Assembly: GCF_024584805.1 (NCBI RefSeq)
Contig: NZ_CP075715.1
Location: forward strand, 5,634,526-5,698,525
Source: Streptomyces sp. FIT100
GTDB taxonomy: Bacteria > Actinomycetota > Actinomycetes > Streptomycetales > Streptomycetaceae
Length of the DNA stretch: 64,000 nucleotides
Reading direction: 5' to 3'
The notes below the pieces were generated by a model. It did no database searches, was not told the origin of the DNA, and saw only the letters and a list, made by a program, of their open reading frames with translations. Position numbers and translations under genes: made by a program. Shown here in pieces: positions 34,876 through 42,909 of this stretch. Position 1 is the stretch's first letter; each line of letters opens with the position of its first letter.

Positions 34876-36057
34876 CTAGAGCCGGGCGGCCTTGAGGGCC
34901 ATGTGCAGCAGCAGCCGGTCCTCGCCTTTGTCCAGATCGAGTCCGGTCAGCTGTTCGACGCGCGAGAGCCGGTAGTAGAGCGTCTGGCGGTGGATGCCGA
35001 GGGCCGACGCCGCACGGCCGGCCTGGCCGGCGCAGTCGAGGAACACCTCGGCCGTGCGGGCGAGTTCGGAGTGCGCCGGGGTCAGCAGGGGCCCGGCCGC
35101 AGGGTCGGGGGACGGGGCCGGCGGCAGCGCGGTGAGCAGGCGGTACGGGCCGATGGAGGACCAGTCGGCGACCGGGCCGAGCCGCGGCTGGGCGAGGACG
35201 GCGCGGGCGGCGGAGGCGGCCTCGCGCCAGGAGGTGCTGAGCAGGCCCAGGCCGCGGCGGGGGAGGGCGATCCCCGCGACGGAAACCTGGCCGGAGGCGG
35301 CGCCCAAGCGGGTCGCGGCGGCGACGGCGGGCGTGAGGGCGTCGGCGGCCCGCAGCCGGACCAGTACGCCAAGGGCCTGGCCCGCTGCGGCGGGGGAGCC
35401 GTCCACGGGGGCGGCCCTGCCCGCCGGGCCCGGCCAGGGCATGGTGCACAGCGCCGATGCCCCCGGCACCGTACGTGCCGAGGGTGCGTCGCCCGACGGC
35501 CACGGTGCCAGGCAGACCACGGCGTGGAGGCCCTCGCCGGCCGGTCCCAGCGCCGAGCGGAGGGCGGTGACCGCCATGTCGTACCGGGGGCCCCGCTCGG
35601 CCGTGAGCACCGTGCGGAACTCCCGCGAGAGATCGGACCCCGCCCGTTCCTCGTCCGCGAGCAGTCCGCCGATCCGCTCGGTCACCTCCATGGCGGCGGC
35701 CAGTTGGGCGTGGGTGGGGCCGGGGTCGGCATCGAGGAGCCAGACGTAGCCGAGGGCGATCCCGCGGTGGCGGACCGGCAGACAGATCCGGTCGCGGAAG
35801 ACCCCGGCCTCCGGGGCCGCCGGGATCCTTACGGGGCCCGTCGCGCGGGCGATACCGAAGCCCTCGAACCAGGCGCGCACCGCCGGGGTGGACTTCCTGG
35901 TCAGGATCGAGCGCGTACGGACCGGGTCCATCGCCGTGTCGTCGTCGCTGTCGTGCGCACCGAAGGCGATCAGTCCGAAGTCCCGGTTCTCCAGGGTCGC
36001 GGGGGCGTCCAGCAGCCCGGAGATCTCGTCCACCAGTTCCTGGTAATCGCCCTTCAC
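34876..36057 (-). CDS. putR: PucR/CdaR-family regulator, probably of proline catabolism
   Basis: About 393 residues. The N-terminal part (KGDYQELVDEISGLLDAPATL, LENRDFGLIAFGAHDSDDD) is a sensor domain; the C-terminus has the PucR helix-turn-helix (ASALGIHRQTLYYRLSRVEQ, LTGLDLDKGEDRLLLHMAL). It is divergent from putB and the P5C dehydrogenase gene, and PucR-type PutR proteins control proline use in other actinobacteria, so I infer the same role. The start is chosen at GTG 36057 because a perfect 18-bp palindrome then lies 30 nt upstream as a likely operator; ATG codons at 36096 and 36147 are alternatives without ribosome sites. Confidence 0.82.
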   Translation of the reverse strand: MKGDYQELVDEISGLLDAPATLENRDFGLIAFGAHDSDDDTAMDPVRTRSILTRKSTPAVRAWFEGFGIARATGPVRIPAAPEAGVFRDRICLPVRHRGIALGYVWLLDADPGPTHAQLAAAMEVTERIGGLLADEERAGSDLSREFRTVLTAERGPRYDMAVTALRSALGPAGEGLHAVVCLAPWPSGDAPSARTVPGASALCTMPWPGPAGRAAPVDGSPAAAGQALGVLVRLRAADALTPAVAAATRLGAASGQVSVAGIALPRRGLGLLSTSWREAASAARAVLAQPRLGPVADWSSIGPYRLLTALPPAPSPDPAAGPLLTPAHSELARTAEVFLDCAGQAGRAASALGIHRQTLYYRLSRVEQLTGLDLDKGEDRLLLHMALKAARL

Positions 36058-36087
36058 CCGGACATTCTCGCACCGTTCCGGCGCCCT

Positions 36088-36105
36088 TTCAGACATATGT
36101 CTGAA
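36088..36105. promoter_or_regulatory. 18-bp perfect palindrome between the regulator and putB
   Basis: TTCAGACATATGTCTGAA is fully self-complementary with no spacer. It lies in the divergent promoter region of the PucR-type gene and the proline catabolism genes and is the best candidate operator. Confidence 0.6.
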
Positions 36106-36258
36106 GAGCTGGGCCCGGATGCGTGACAGCTGTCGATGGCCCAGCATCGGAGCGATATTTAGGTTTCACGGTGGTTCTCCGTGCCGTACCTGACCCGTTG
36201 CGCTGTGTTCCGCTTCGACCCGGTCCGGCCCCGTCTGTCCTTCCGTAGGAGGTGCCCC

Positions 36259-37185
36259 GTGCTGGGTCCCGTGATCCTCGCCGCGTCGCGCAGCGACAAG
36301 ATGCGTCGTCTTGTTTCCGCGGCCCCGGTGACCAAGCCGGTCGTCAACCGGTTCATCCCCGGTGAGACGGTCGACCAGGTCGTCCCGATCGTCACGGACC
36401 TCACCGGCAGCGGGCTCGAGGTCACCCTGGACGTCGTCGGCGAGGACATCACCACCCCGGAGCAGGCCACCGCGGCGCGCGACGCCTACCTGGAGCTGAT
36501 CGAGCGGCTGAAGCCGCTCGGCCTCGGCACGAAGGCCGAGATGTCGGTCAAGCTCTCGATGTTCGGCCAGGCGCTGGAGAACGGCCACGAGCTGGCGCTC
36601 GCGAACGTCCGCCCGGTCGTCGAGGCCGCCGCCGCCATCGGCACCACCGTCACGCTCGACGCCGAGGACCACACCACCCTCGACTCGATGTTCGCCATCC
36701 ACGAGGAGCTGCGGAAGGACTTCCCGGGGACCGGCTGCGTCATCCAGGCGTACCTCTTCCGCACCGAGGAGGACGCCCGCCGCCTCGCCGCGAACGGCAG
36801 CCGTGTGCGCATCGTGAAGGGCGCCTACAAGGAGCCCGCCTCCGTCGCCCTCCAGGACAAGGCCGAGATCGACAAGGCGTACGTCCGCATCCTCAGGATC
36901 CTGATGGAGGGCGAGGGCTACCCGATGATCGGGTCCCACGACCCGCGGCTCATCGCCATCACCCAGGAGCTCGCGCGCCGCGCCGGGCGCAAGATGGATG
37001 AGTACGAGTTCCAGATGCTGTACGGCATCCGCGGCGACGAGCACCTCCGCCTGGCCGCCGAGGGCCACCGGATGCGCGTCTACACGGCGTACGGCACGGA
37101 CTGGTACGGCTACTTCATGCGCCGCCTCGCCGAGAAGCCGGCGAACCTGCTGTTCTTCGTACGCTCGATGATCACCAAGAACTGA
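36259..37185 (+). CDS. putB: Proline dehydrogenase
   Basis: A monofunctional FAD-dependent proline dehydrogenase (308 residues) that oxidises proline to pyrroline-5-carboxylate. The TIM-barrel strands contain VTLDVVGED, AEMSVKLSMFG, VTLDAEDHTTLDSMF, RIVKGAYKEPA and EFQMLYGIRGDEH; the substrate-binding YGTDWYGYFMRRLAEKP ends the protein. The GTG at 36259 has a near-consensus AGGAGGTG upstream; an earlier in-frame GTG at 36181 does not. It precedes the P5C dehydrogenase gene by 66 nt. Confidence 0.95.
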   Translation: MLGPVILAASRSDKMRRLVSAAPVTKPVVNRFIPGETVDQVVPIVTDLTGSGLEVTLDVVGEDITTPEQATAARDAYLELIERLKPLGLGTKAEMSVKLSMFGQALENGHELALANVRPVVEAAAAIGTTVTLDAEDHTTLDSMFAIHEELRKDFPGTGCVIQAYLFRTEEDARRLAANGSRVRIVKGAYKEPASVALQDKAEIDKAYVRILRILMEGEGYPMIGSHDPRLIAITQELARRAGRKMDEYEFQMLYGIRGDEHLRLAAEGHRMRVYTAYGTDWYGYFMRRLAEKPANLLFFVRSMITKN

Positions 37186-37251
37186 TACCAGGGCCCAGAA
37201 CCGGACACCCCCGAGCCCTCCCCACCCCCTCGCAAAGGAGCCACGGAACTC

Positions 37252-38883
37252 ATGGACGCTGTGACCCAGGTCCCCGCCCCGGTCAACGAGCCGGTGCACG
37301 GCTACGCCCCCGGTTCGCCCGAGCGCGCCCGGCTGGAGGCCAAGCTCAAGGAGCTGGCCGAGAACCCCATCGACCTGCCGATGACCATCGGCGGCCAGAA
37401 GCGGATGGGCGGCGGCGAGGAGTTCAAGGTCGTCCAGCCGCACAACCACCGGGCCGTCATCGGCACCTTCCGCGGTGCCACCCAGCAGGACGCGCAGGAC
37501 GCGATCGACGCCGCGCTCGCCGCCGCCCCGGCGTGGCGCGCGATGTCCTTCGACGACCGTGCCGCGATCATCCTGCGCGCCGCCGAGCTGCTGGCCGGCC
37601 CCTGGCGCGAGACGCTGGCCGCCTCCACCATGCTCGGCCAGTCGAAGACCGCGCAGCAGGCCGAGATCGACACCCCGTGCGAGCTCGTCGACTTCTGGCG
37701 CTTCAACGTCAAGTACGCCCGCGACCTGCTCGCCGAGCAGCCGCCGGCCAACTCCCCGGGTGTCTGGAATCGTCTGGACCACCGCCCGCTGGAGGGCTTC
37801 GTCTACGCGATCACGCCGTTCAACTTCACGGCCATCGCGGGCAACCTGCCCACCGCCCCCGCCCTCATGGGCAACGTCGTCATCTGGAAGCCGTCCCCGA
37901 CGCAGACCCACGCCGCCGTGCTGCTGATGCAGCTCCTGGAGGAGGCGGGCCTGCCCAAGGGCGTCATCAACCTGGTGACGGGCGACGGCATCGCCGTCTC
38001 CGAGGTGGCCCTCAACCACCCGATGCTGGCCGGTATCCACTTCACCGGCTCGACCAGGACCTTCCAGCACCTGTGGAAGACGGTCGGCAGCAACATCGAG
38101 AAGTACCGCTCCTACCCGCGCATCGTCGGCGAGACGGGCGGCAAGGACTTCGTCGTCGCCCACCCGAGCGCCGACCGTGCCGTCCTGAAGACCGCGCTGA
38201 CGCGTGGCTCCTTCGAGTTCCAGGGCCAGAAGTGCTCCGCGTCCTCGCGCGCCTACGTCCCGGCCTCCATCTGGAACTCCGGCTTCAAGGAGGAGTTCGC
38301 GGCCGAGGTCGACGGCATCACGATGGGTGACGTCACCGACCTGTCGAACTTCATCGGCGCCGTCATCGACGAGCGTGCCTTCGCCAAGAACAAGGCCGCG
38401 ATCGACCGCGCCAAGCAGGACCCGAGCTGCACGATCGTCGCGGGCGGCACCTACGACGACTCGGTCGGCTACTTCGTCCGCCCGACGGTCATCGCGTGCA
38501 CCGACGCGGAGAACGAGGTCTTCACGACCGAGTACTTCGGCCCGATCCTCGCCGTGCACGTCTACGAGGACGACAAGTACGACGAGATGCTGGAGCAGAT
38601 GGAGTCGGTGTCGGCGTACGCGCTGACCGGCTCGATCATCGCCGGCGACCGTGCCGCCGCGGCCGACGCGATGGAGAAGCTGCGCTACGCCGCGGGCAAC
38701 TTCTACATCAACGACAAGTCGACCGGCGCCGTCGTCGGCCAGCAGCCCTTCGGCGGCGGCCGCGCCTCCGGTACGAACGACAAGGCGGGCGCCCCGCAGA
38801 ACCTGATGCGCTGGACGCTGACCCGCGCGATCAAGGAGACGCTGGTCCCGCCGACCGAGTACGGCTACCCGCACATGGGCTGA
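37252..38883 (+). CDS. pruA: 1-pyrroline-5-carboxylate dehydrogenase
   Basis: A 543-residue aldehyde dehydrogenase that converts glutamate semialdehyde to glutamate, the second step of proline degradation. Catalytic Cys328 lies in FEFQGQKCSASSR and the general base Glu294 in VGETGGKDFVV; FTGSTRTFQHLWK is the NAD-binding loop. Length matches the long P5CDH type. AAAGGAG precedes the ATG. Together with putB it forms the proline-use operon driven from the palindrome-containing promoter region. Confidence 0.96.
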   Translation: MDAVTQVPAPVNEPVHGYAPGSPERARLEAKLKELAENPIDLPMTIGGQKRMGGGEEFKVVQPHNHRAVIGTFRGATQQDAQDAIDAALAAAPAWRAMSFDDRAAIILRAAELLAGPWRETLAASTMLGQSKTAQQAEIDTPCELVDFWRFNVKYARDLLAEQPPANSPGVWNRLDHRPLEGFVYAITPFNFTAIAGNLPTAPALMGNVVIWKPSPTQTHAAVLLMQLLEEAGLPKGVINLVTGDGIAVSEVALNHPMLAGIHFTGSTRTFQHLWKTVGSNIEKYRSYPRIVGETGGKDFVVAHPSADRAVLKTALTRGSFEFQGQKCSASSRAYVPASIWNSGFKEEFAAEVDGITMGDVTDLSNFIGAVIDERAFAKNKAAIDRAKQDPSCTIVAGGTYDDSVGYFVRPTVIACTDAENEVFTTEYFGPILAVHVYEDDKYDEMLEQMESVSAYALTGSIIAGDRAAAADAMEKLRYAAGNFYINDKSTGAVVGQQPFGGGRASGTNDKAGAPQNLMRWTLTRAIKETLVPPTEYGYPHMG

Positions 38884-38891
38884 CGCCCCCC

Positions 38892-38913
38892 GGCGGGCCC
38901 CCGTGGGCCCGCC
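38892..38913 (+). terminator. Proline operon terminator
   Basis: GGCGGGCCC and GGGCCCGCC flank CCGT, 8 nt after the P5C dehydrogenase stop. Confidence 0.65.
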
Positions 38914-39019
38914 CCGTGAACACCGCCCCCCGCCGGTCCCCCACAGTCCGGCCGGGGGCGGCTCACGTCCTGCGGGCCTACGCTGCTGGGGAAGGGGGGC
39001 TCGCGCCGAGGAGGACGAC

Positions 39020-39259
39020 ATGCCTGGTTCCACGACTCTCGGCCCCGGACACGGGGTCGACGCGATCGAGCACCCCGATGCACAGCGGCTCACGTCCGTG
39101 ATGAAGGAGCTGCACCGGCTGCTGGACACGGAGGGGCCCGAGCGGATCACGGATCCGCAGGCCGCCGCCCTGTGCGGGAGCGAGGCGCACGACCGGGCGG
39201 AGTTCACCGCATGGGTGGGGCATGTGGCCGAGCGGCTCGAGAAGGCCACCTCGTCGTAG
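39020..39259 (+). CDS. Small hypothetical protein
   Basis: A 79-residue acidic protein, probably helical (LTSVMKELHRLLDTEGPERI, EFTAWVGHVAERLEKA). No signal peptide or membrane segment. GAGGAGG lies 4 nt before the ATG, and a strong terminator follows, so it looks like a real, monocistronic gene. I do not recognise the family. Confidence 0.75.
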   Translation: MPGSTTLGPGHGVDAIEHPDAQRLTSVMKELHRLLDTEGPERITDPQAAALCGSEAHDRAEFTAWVGHVAERLEKATSS

Positions 39260-39278
39260 CGGTCCGCCCCGCGCGCAT

Positions 39279-39321
39279 GGCGGCGCCCCCGGCCCAAGTG
39301 GCCGGGGGCGCCGCCGTATTT
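39279..39321 (+). terminator. Strong intrinsic terminator
   Basis: Arms 39279-39294 and 39300-39315 form a perfect 16-bp stem with a CAAGT loop, followed by GTATTTT. Confidence 0.85.
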
Positions 39322-39421
39322 TCGGCCTGGATTGGTCCAGACCCTTGCGTCTATGAAATGGCCATGCCAAATTCCTTCGTCGGTACGTCCCCACACGTAA
39401 CCGTCGAAGGAGACCCCTCCC

Positions 39422-40474
39422 ATGAGACGCACCACCCGTGCGCGCATAGGTCTTTCCGCCCTGCTCGTCGCCGGTTCGCTCGGGCTGGGTGCCGCCCCCG
39501 CCGGCGCCGCGCCCGAGCCGACTCCCGCCCCGCTCCCGCTCAACGCGCTGAACACCCAGGTCGAACGGCAGCTGGGCACCGACAGCGCCGGCACCTACCT
39601 CGACCGGGCGACCGGGAAGCTCGTCGTCACCGTCACCACGGACGCCGCCGCCGAGCGCGTCCGCGCGGCAGGTGCGACGCCCGAGCGGGTGCGGCGCAGC
39701 GCCGCCTTGCTGGAGGCCGCCATGGCGGCCCTGGAGTCCCGCGCCAAGATCACCGGCACCTCCTGGGGCATCGACCCCCGCACCAACCAGATCGCCGTGG
39801 AGGCCGACGAGTCGGTCTCGGCCCGCGACCTGGCCCGGCTGCACCGGGTCGCCGACTCGCTCGACGGCGCCGTGCGCATCGCCCGCGTACCCGGCACCTT
39901 CCACCGCGAGGTGGCGGGCGGCGACGCCATCTACGGCGGCGGCTACCGCTGTTCGGCCGCCTTCAACGTCTCCGCCGGCTCGAACCGCTACTTCGTCACC
40001 GCCGGCCACTGCACCAACCTGAGCGCCAACTGGGCGGCCGCGTCCGGAGGTTCGGTGATCGGTGTCCGTGAGGGCACCAGCTTCCCGACCAACGACTACG
40101 GCATCGTCCGCTACACCGACGGCTCGGCCCCGTCCGGCCATGTGAACCTCTACAACGGCAGCTACCAGGACATCACGTCCGCGGCCGACGCCGTCGTGGG
40201 CCAGTCGATCCAGAAGAGCGGCTCGACCACCAAGGTGACCAGCGGCACGGTCACCGCCGTCAACGTGACGGTCAACTACAGCGACGGACCCGTCTACAAC
40301 ATGGTCCGTACGACCGCCTGCTCCGCCGGCGGCGACAGCGGCGGGGCCCACTTCGCCGGCTCGGTCGCCCTCGGCATCCACTCGGGCAGCTCCGGCTGCA
40401 CCGGGACCAACGGCTCCGCCATCCACCAGCCGGTGCGGGAGGCGCTGGCCGCGTACGGCGTCAACGTGTACTGA
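39422..40474 (+). CDS. Secreted streptogrisin-type serine protease (S1 family)
   Basis: A 350-residue pre-pro-protease of the alpha-lytic/streptogrisin group. Signal peptide about 1-30 (RARIGLSALLVAGSLGLGAA), then an alpha-lytic-type pro-region to about residue 163, then the mature domain starting near VAGGDAIYGGGYRCS. The triad is His196 (VTAGHC), Asp225 (TNDYGIVRY) and Ser306 (ACSAGGDSGGAHF). Two Cys pairs typical of the group are present. It should be exported, self-process and digest proteins outside the cell. The primary specificity is not certain. It stands alone between a terminator and a promoter region. Confidence 0.95.
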   Translation: MRRTTRARIGLSALLVAGSLGLGAAPAGAAPEPTPAPLPLNALNTQVERQLGTDSAGTYLDRATGKLVVTVTTDAAAERVRAAGATPERVRRSAALLEAAMAALESRAKITGTSWGIDPRTNQIAVEADESVSARDLARLHRVADSLDGAVRIARVPGTFHREVAGGDAIYGGGYRCSAAFNVSAGSNRYFVTAGHCTNLSANWAAASGGSVIGVREGTSFPTNDYGIVRYTDGSAPSGHVNLYNGSYQDITSAADAVVGQSIQKSGSTTKVTSGTVTAVNVTVNYSDGPVYNMVRTTACSAGGDSGGAHFAGSVALGIHSGSSGCTGTNGSAIHQPVREALAAYGVNVY

Positions 40475-40543
40475 TGCGGTCGGGGGTGCGGCCGGATGGA
40501 GGGCGCACCCCCGACCTGCACTTTTCCAAGATCGCGTCTCAGA

Positions 40544-40561
40544 TAGTAGGAAGTCCGACTA
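40544..40561. promoter_or_regulatory. Near-palindrome upstream of the 48-residue protein gene
   Basis: TAGTAGGA-AG-TCCGACTA is an inverted repeat with one mismatch, in an AT-richer patch of the 260-nt gap before the small gene at 40735. It looks like a repressor site; the regulator is unknown. Confidence 0.4.
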
Positions 40562-40734
40562 ACTGTGGAGACAGAGCGGCCGGACTCCCGTAGTTTTGTA
40601 GGAGCCGAACGTCTCGCTCGATCAAGCGAATGGCGGTCGTGAGTCGGTGCCCCGTGCAGGCAATCCCTGCGGCCCGCGGCTCCCCGCCCCTTCCGGCGCC
40701 TTCGATCGTTTGTGATCTCAAGGAGTCGATCACC

Positions 40735-40881
40735 ATGTCCGAGACGACGACCCTCCGCCGCCGCGTCCGCCACACGTCCCGTACGAGCGAGTCCGACCGC
40801 AAGAGCGCCGCCGCCAACGCCGCCGCCGCCCTGCAGCGAGCCCTTGACCGCAGGGACAACGGCGGCGAGACCGGCCACTGA
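40735..40881 (+). CDS. Small Ala/Arg-rich protein
   Basis: A 48-residue basic protein (MSETTTLRRRVRHTSRT, then AAANAAAALQRALDRRD). AAGGAG lies 8 nt before the ATG, which is much better than the upstream in-frame starts. It ends 9 nt before the stop of the metallophosphoesterase relic on the other strand. Unknown function; small size and composition keep confidence moderate. Confidence 0.65.
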   Translation: MSETTTLRRRVRHTSRTSESDRKSAAANAAAALQRALDRRDNGGETGH

Positions 40882-40890
40882 GCCCCGGGC

Positions 40891-41540
40891 TCACTGACCG
40901 CGCTTGACCTCGAAGTAGTCGATGCGCTCGCCGCTCTCGGCGAGCGCGGAGACCTTCAGCCGTGCGTTCGCACCGGACTCCGCCTCGACCGCGAGAAAGG
41001 AGAAGCCGGTGTAGCGCACGCGCGACCACTCGACCACGTCTGGATCAAGCACAGTCGGGTCGGGCGGTCGCAGCTTCGTCCAGTCAACGTCACGATGTGG
41101 TCGTGGTCATGGACCTGGCCCTCGTAGCTGTCCTCCACGCCGAGCCCGAAGCCGTAGAGGTCGACACCGGCGCCGCCCGCCGTGACGTACACGATGCCGT
41201 CCCGCGTCGGGTCGGTCGTCGCTCCGATCGGCACGGGCTTGCCGACCTCGCCGCCCTTGACGGCGTCCGTGCGCTCGTAGACGTGGTTGTGGCCGTTGAT
41301 CACCAGGTCCACCTGGTGCTGGGTGAACAGCGGCAGCCATGCGTCGCGCGGACCGCCGTCCGAGGCGTGGGTCGACGTCGAGTACATGCAGTGGTGGAAG
41401 AAGACGACCACGAAGTCGATCTCGGGCCGCGCGCGCAGCTCGCCGAGCCTCCTGTCCAGCCACGCCGTCTGCGCGCCGTCCGTGTAGCCCTTGTTGACGA
41501 GACGTGCGTCCGCATGGTGGACGTCCCATGTCATTCGCTG
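40891..41540 (-). pseudogene. Metallophosphoesterase relic, 5'-truncated and frameshifted
   Basis: The minus strand encodes the C-terminal half of a calcineurin-like metallophosphoesterase: FVVVFFHHCMYSTSTHASDG, QVDLVINGHNHVYERTDAV (GHNH metal motif) and DGIVYVTAGGAGVDLYGFG. After HDHDHIVTL, near 41085-41090, the coding sense moves to another frame (DWTKLRPPD ... VRYTGFSFLAVEAESG) and runs to a TGA at 40891-40893. A single missing base would restore a continuous VTFDWTKL. The N-terminal half, with the first metal motifs, is absent; the sequence runs into the leuB promoter. I read it as a decaying gene; a sequencing error could explain the frameshift but not the truncation. Confidence 0.8.
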
Positions 41541-41550
41541 GGACGGGGGG

Positions 41551-41556
41551 TACGGT
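41551..41556 (+). promoter_or_regulatory. -10-like hexamer directly upstream of leuB
   Basis: TACGGT ends 6 nt before the leuB ATG, so transcription may begin at the start codon. Confidence 0.4.
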
Positions 41557-41562
41557 GCGGAT

Positions 41563-42606
41563 ATGTCTCGCAGCATCAATCTCGCAGTGATCCCCGGTGA
41601 CGGCATCGGCCAGGAGGTCGTGGCCCAGGGCCTCAAGGTCCTCTCGGCCGTTCTCCCTGAGGATGTGAAGCTGGAGACCAAGGAGTACGACCTCGGTGCC
41701 ACGCGCTGGCACCGCACCGGGGAGACCCTCCCGGACGCGGAGCTCGAAGCGCTCAGGCACCACGACGCGATCCTGCTCGGCGCGATCGGCGACCCGTCCG
41801 TGCCGTCCGGCGTCCTGGAGCGCGGTCTGCTCCTGAAGCTGCGGTTCGCCTTCGACCACTACGTGAACCTGCGCCCCTCGAAGCTCTTCCCCAACACGGC
41901 GACGCCGCTGGCGGGCCGTCCGGACATCGACTTCGTCGTCGTCCGCGAGGGCACCGAGGGCCCGTACACCGGCAACGGCGGTTCGCTGCGCACCGGTACG
42001 CCCGCCGAGGTCGCCACCGAGGTCAGCGTCAACACGGCGTACGGTGTCGAGCGCGTCGTCCGTGACGCGTTCGAGCGGGCCGACTCCCGCCCCCGCAAGA
42101 AGCTGACGCTGGTTCACAAGAACAACGTCCTCGTCTACGCGGGCCACATGTGGAAGAACATCTTCGACAAGGTCGGCCAGGAGTACCCCGAGGTCACCAC
42201 CGACTATCTGCACGTCGACGCCGCGACGATCTTCTTCGTCACCCAGCCGGAGCGCTTCGACGTCATCGTCACCGACAACCTCTTCGGTGACATCCTCACC
42301 GACCTCGCCGCTGCCGTGACCGGCGGTATCGGCCTGGCCGCCTCCGGCAACATCAACCCGACGGGTGAATTCCCGTCCATGTTCGAGCCCGTCCACGGCT
42401 CCGCGCCCGACATCGCGGGCCAGGGCAAGGCCGACCCGACGGCCACGATCCTGTCCGTCGCCCTCCTCCTGCGCCACCTCGGCTACGAGACCGAGGCCGC
42501 CCGCATCGAGGACGCCGTCGCCGCCGACCTGGCAGAACGCGATGGCAGCACCACCCGTAGCACCGACGAGACCGGCGACGCGCTCGCCGTACGAGTAGCG
42601 GGCTGA
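41563..42606 (+). CDS. leuB: 3-isopropylmalate dehydrogenase
   Basis: LeuB (347 residues) oxidatively decarboxylates 3-isopropylmalate in leucine synthesis; it also handles 3-methylmalate from the citramalate route to isoleucine. Motifs: AVIPGDGIGQEV, the substrate loop KLRFAFDHYVNLRPSKLFP, VVREGTEGPYTG, the catalytic Lys in LTLVHKNNVL, TDNLFGDILTDLAA (metal Asp) and FEPVHGSAPDIAGQGKADP (NAD site). The ATG at 41563 lies 6 nt after a -10-like TACGGT. A terminator follows. Its 5' side abuts the metallophosphoesterase relic. Confidence 0.96.
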   Translation: MSRSINLAVIPGDGIGQEVVAQGLKVLSAVLPEDVKLETKEYDLGATRWHRTGETLPDAELEALRHHDAILLGAIGDPSVPSGVLERGLLLKLRFAFDHYVNLRPSKLFPNTATPLAGRPDIDFVVVREGTEGPYTGNGGSLRTGTPAEVATEVSVNTAYGVERVVRDAFERADSRPRKKLTLVHKNNVLVYAGHMWKNIFDKVGQEYPEVTTDYLHVDAATIFFVTQPERFDVIVTDNLFGDILTDLAAAVTGGIGLAASGNINPTGEFPSMFEPVHGSAPDIAGQGKADPTATILSVALLLRHLGYETEAARIEDAVAADLAERDGSTTRSTDETGDALAVRVAG

Positions 42607-42909
42607 CCCTCCCTCAGAGCCCAAGGGCCTGGGGGGACCCCCAGGCTCTCGAACCTCGGATCTCGAATCCTCGAAGCTCGAAACCTCGAAGCCGCCGGGT
42701 CGCACAGCGCCCGGCGGCTTCTCCTGTGCGGCCTCCGGGTGCCACCATCAAGCCATGGGCCGCGATTCACGCCGTTCCGCCGCGTTCTGCTCCGGCCCCC
42801 ACGCACTGCGATAATCGGACGTGGGGCCGCATCATGCGGGAAAGCTCGGACGTCCTAGGAGAGGCGTGAAGGCGGTCCGTCACAAACACACGGTGAAGGA
42901 CACGCAGAC
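42607..42909. other. leuB-ilvE intergenic region
   Basis: This 303-nt gap holds a GC hairpin (42627-42646), five short CTCGAA-type repeats (42649-42690), the leuB terminator and a possible ilvE promoter with GATAAT at 42810-42815. No gene is seen. Confidence 0.5.
42688..42721 (+). terminator. leuB terminator
   Basis: GAAGCCGCCGGG (42688-42699) and CCCGGCGGCTTC (42710-42721) form a perfect 12-bp stem. Confidence 0.8.

Noticed and set aside
42834..42869. A short frame (MRESSDVLGEA) upstream of ilvE, considered as a leader peptide.
   Set aside because: It has only one Val-Leu pair, no Ile and no intrinsic terminator between it and ilvE, so it lacks the parts of an attenuator.
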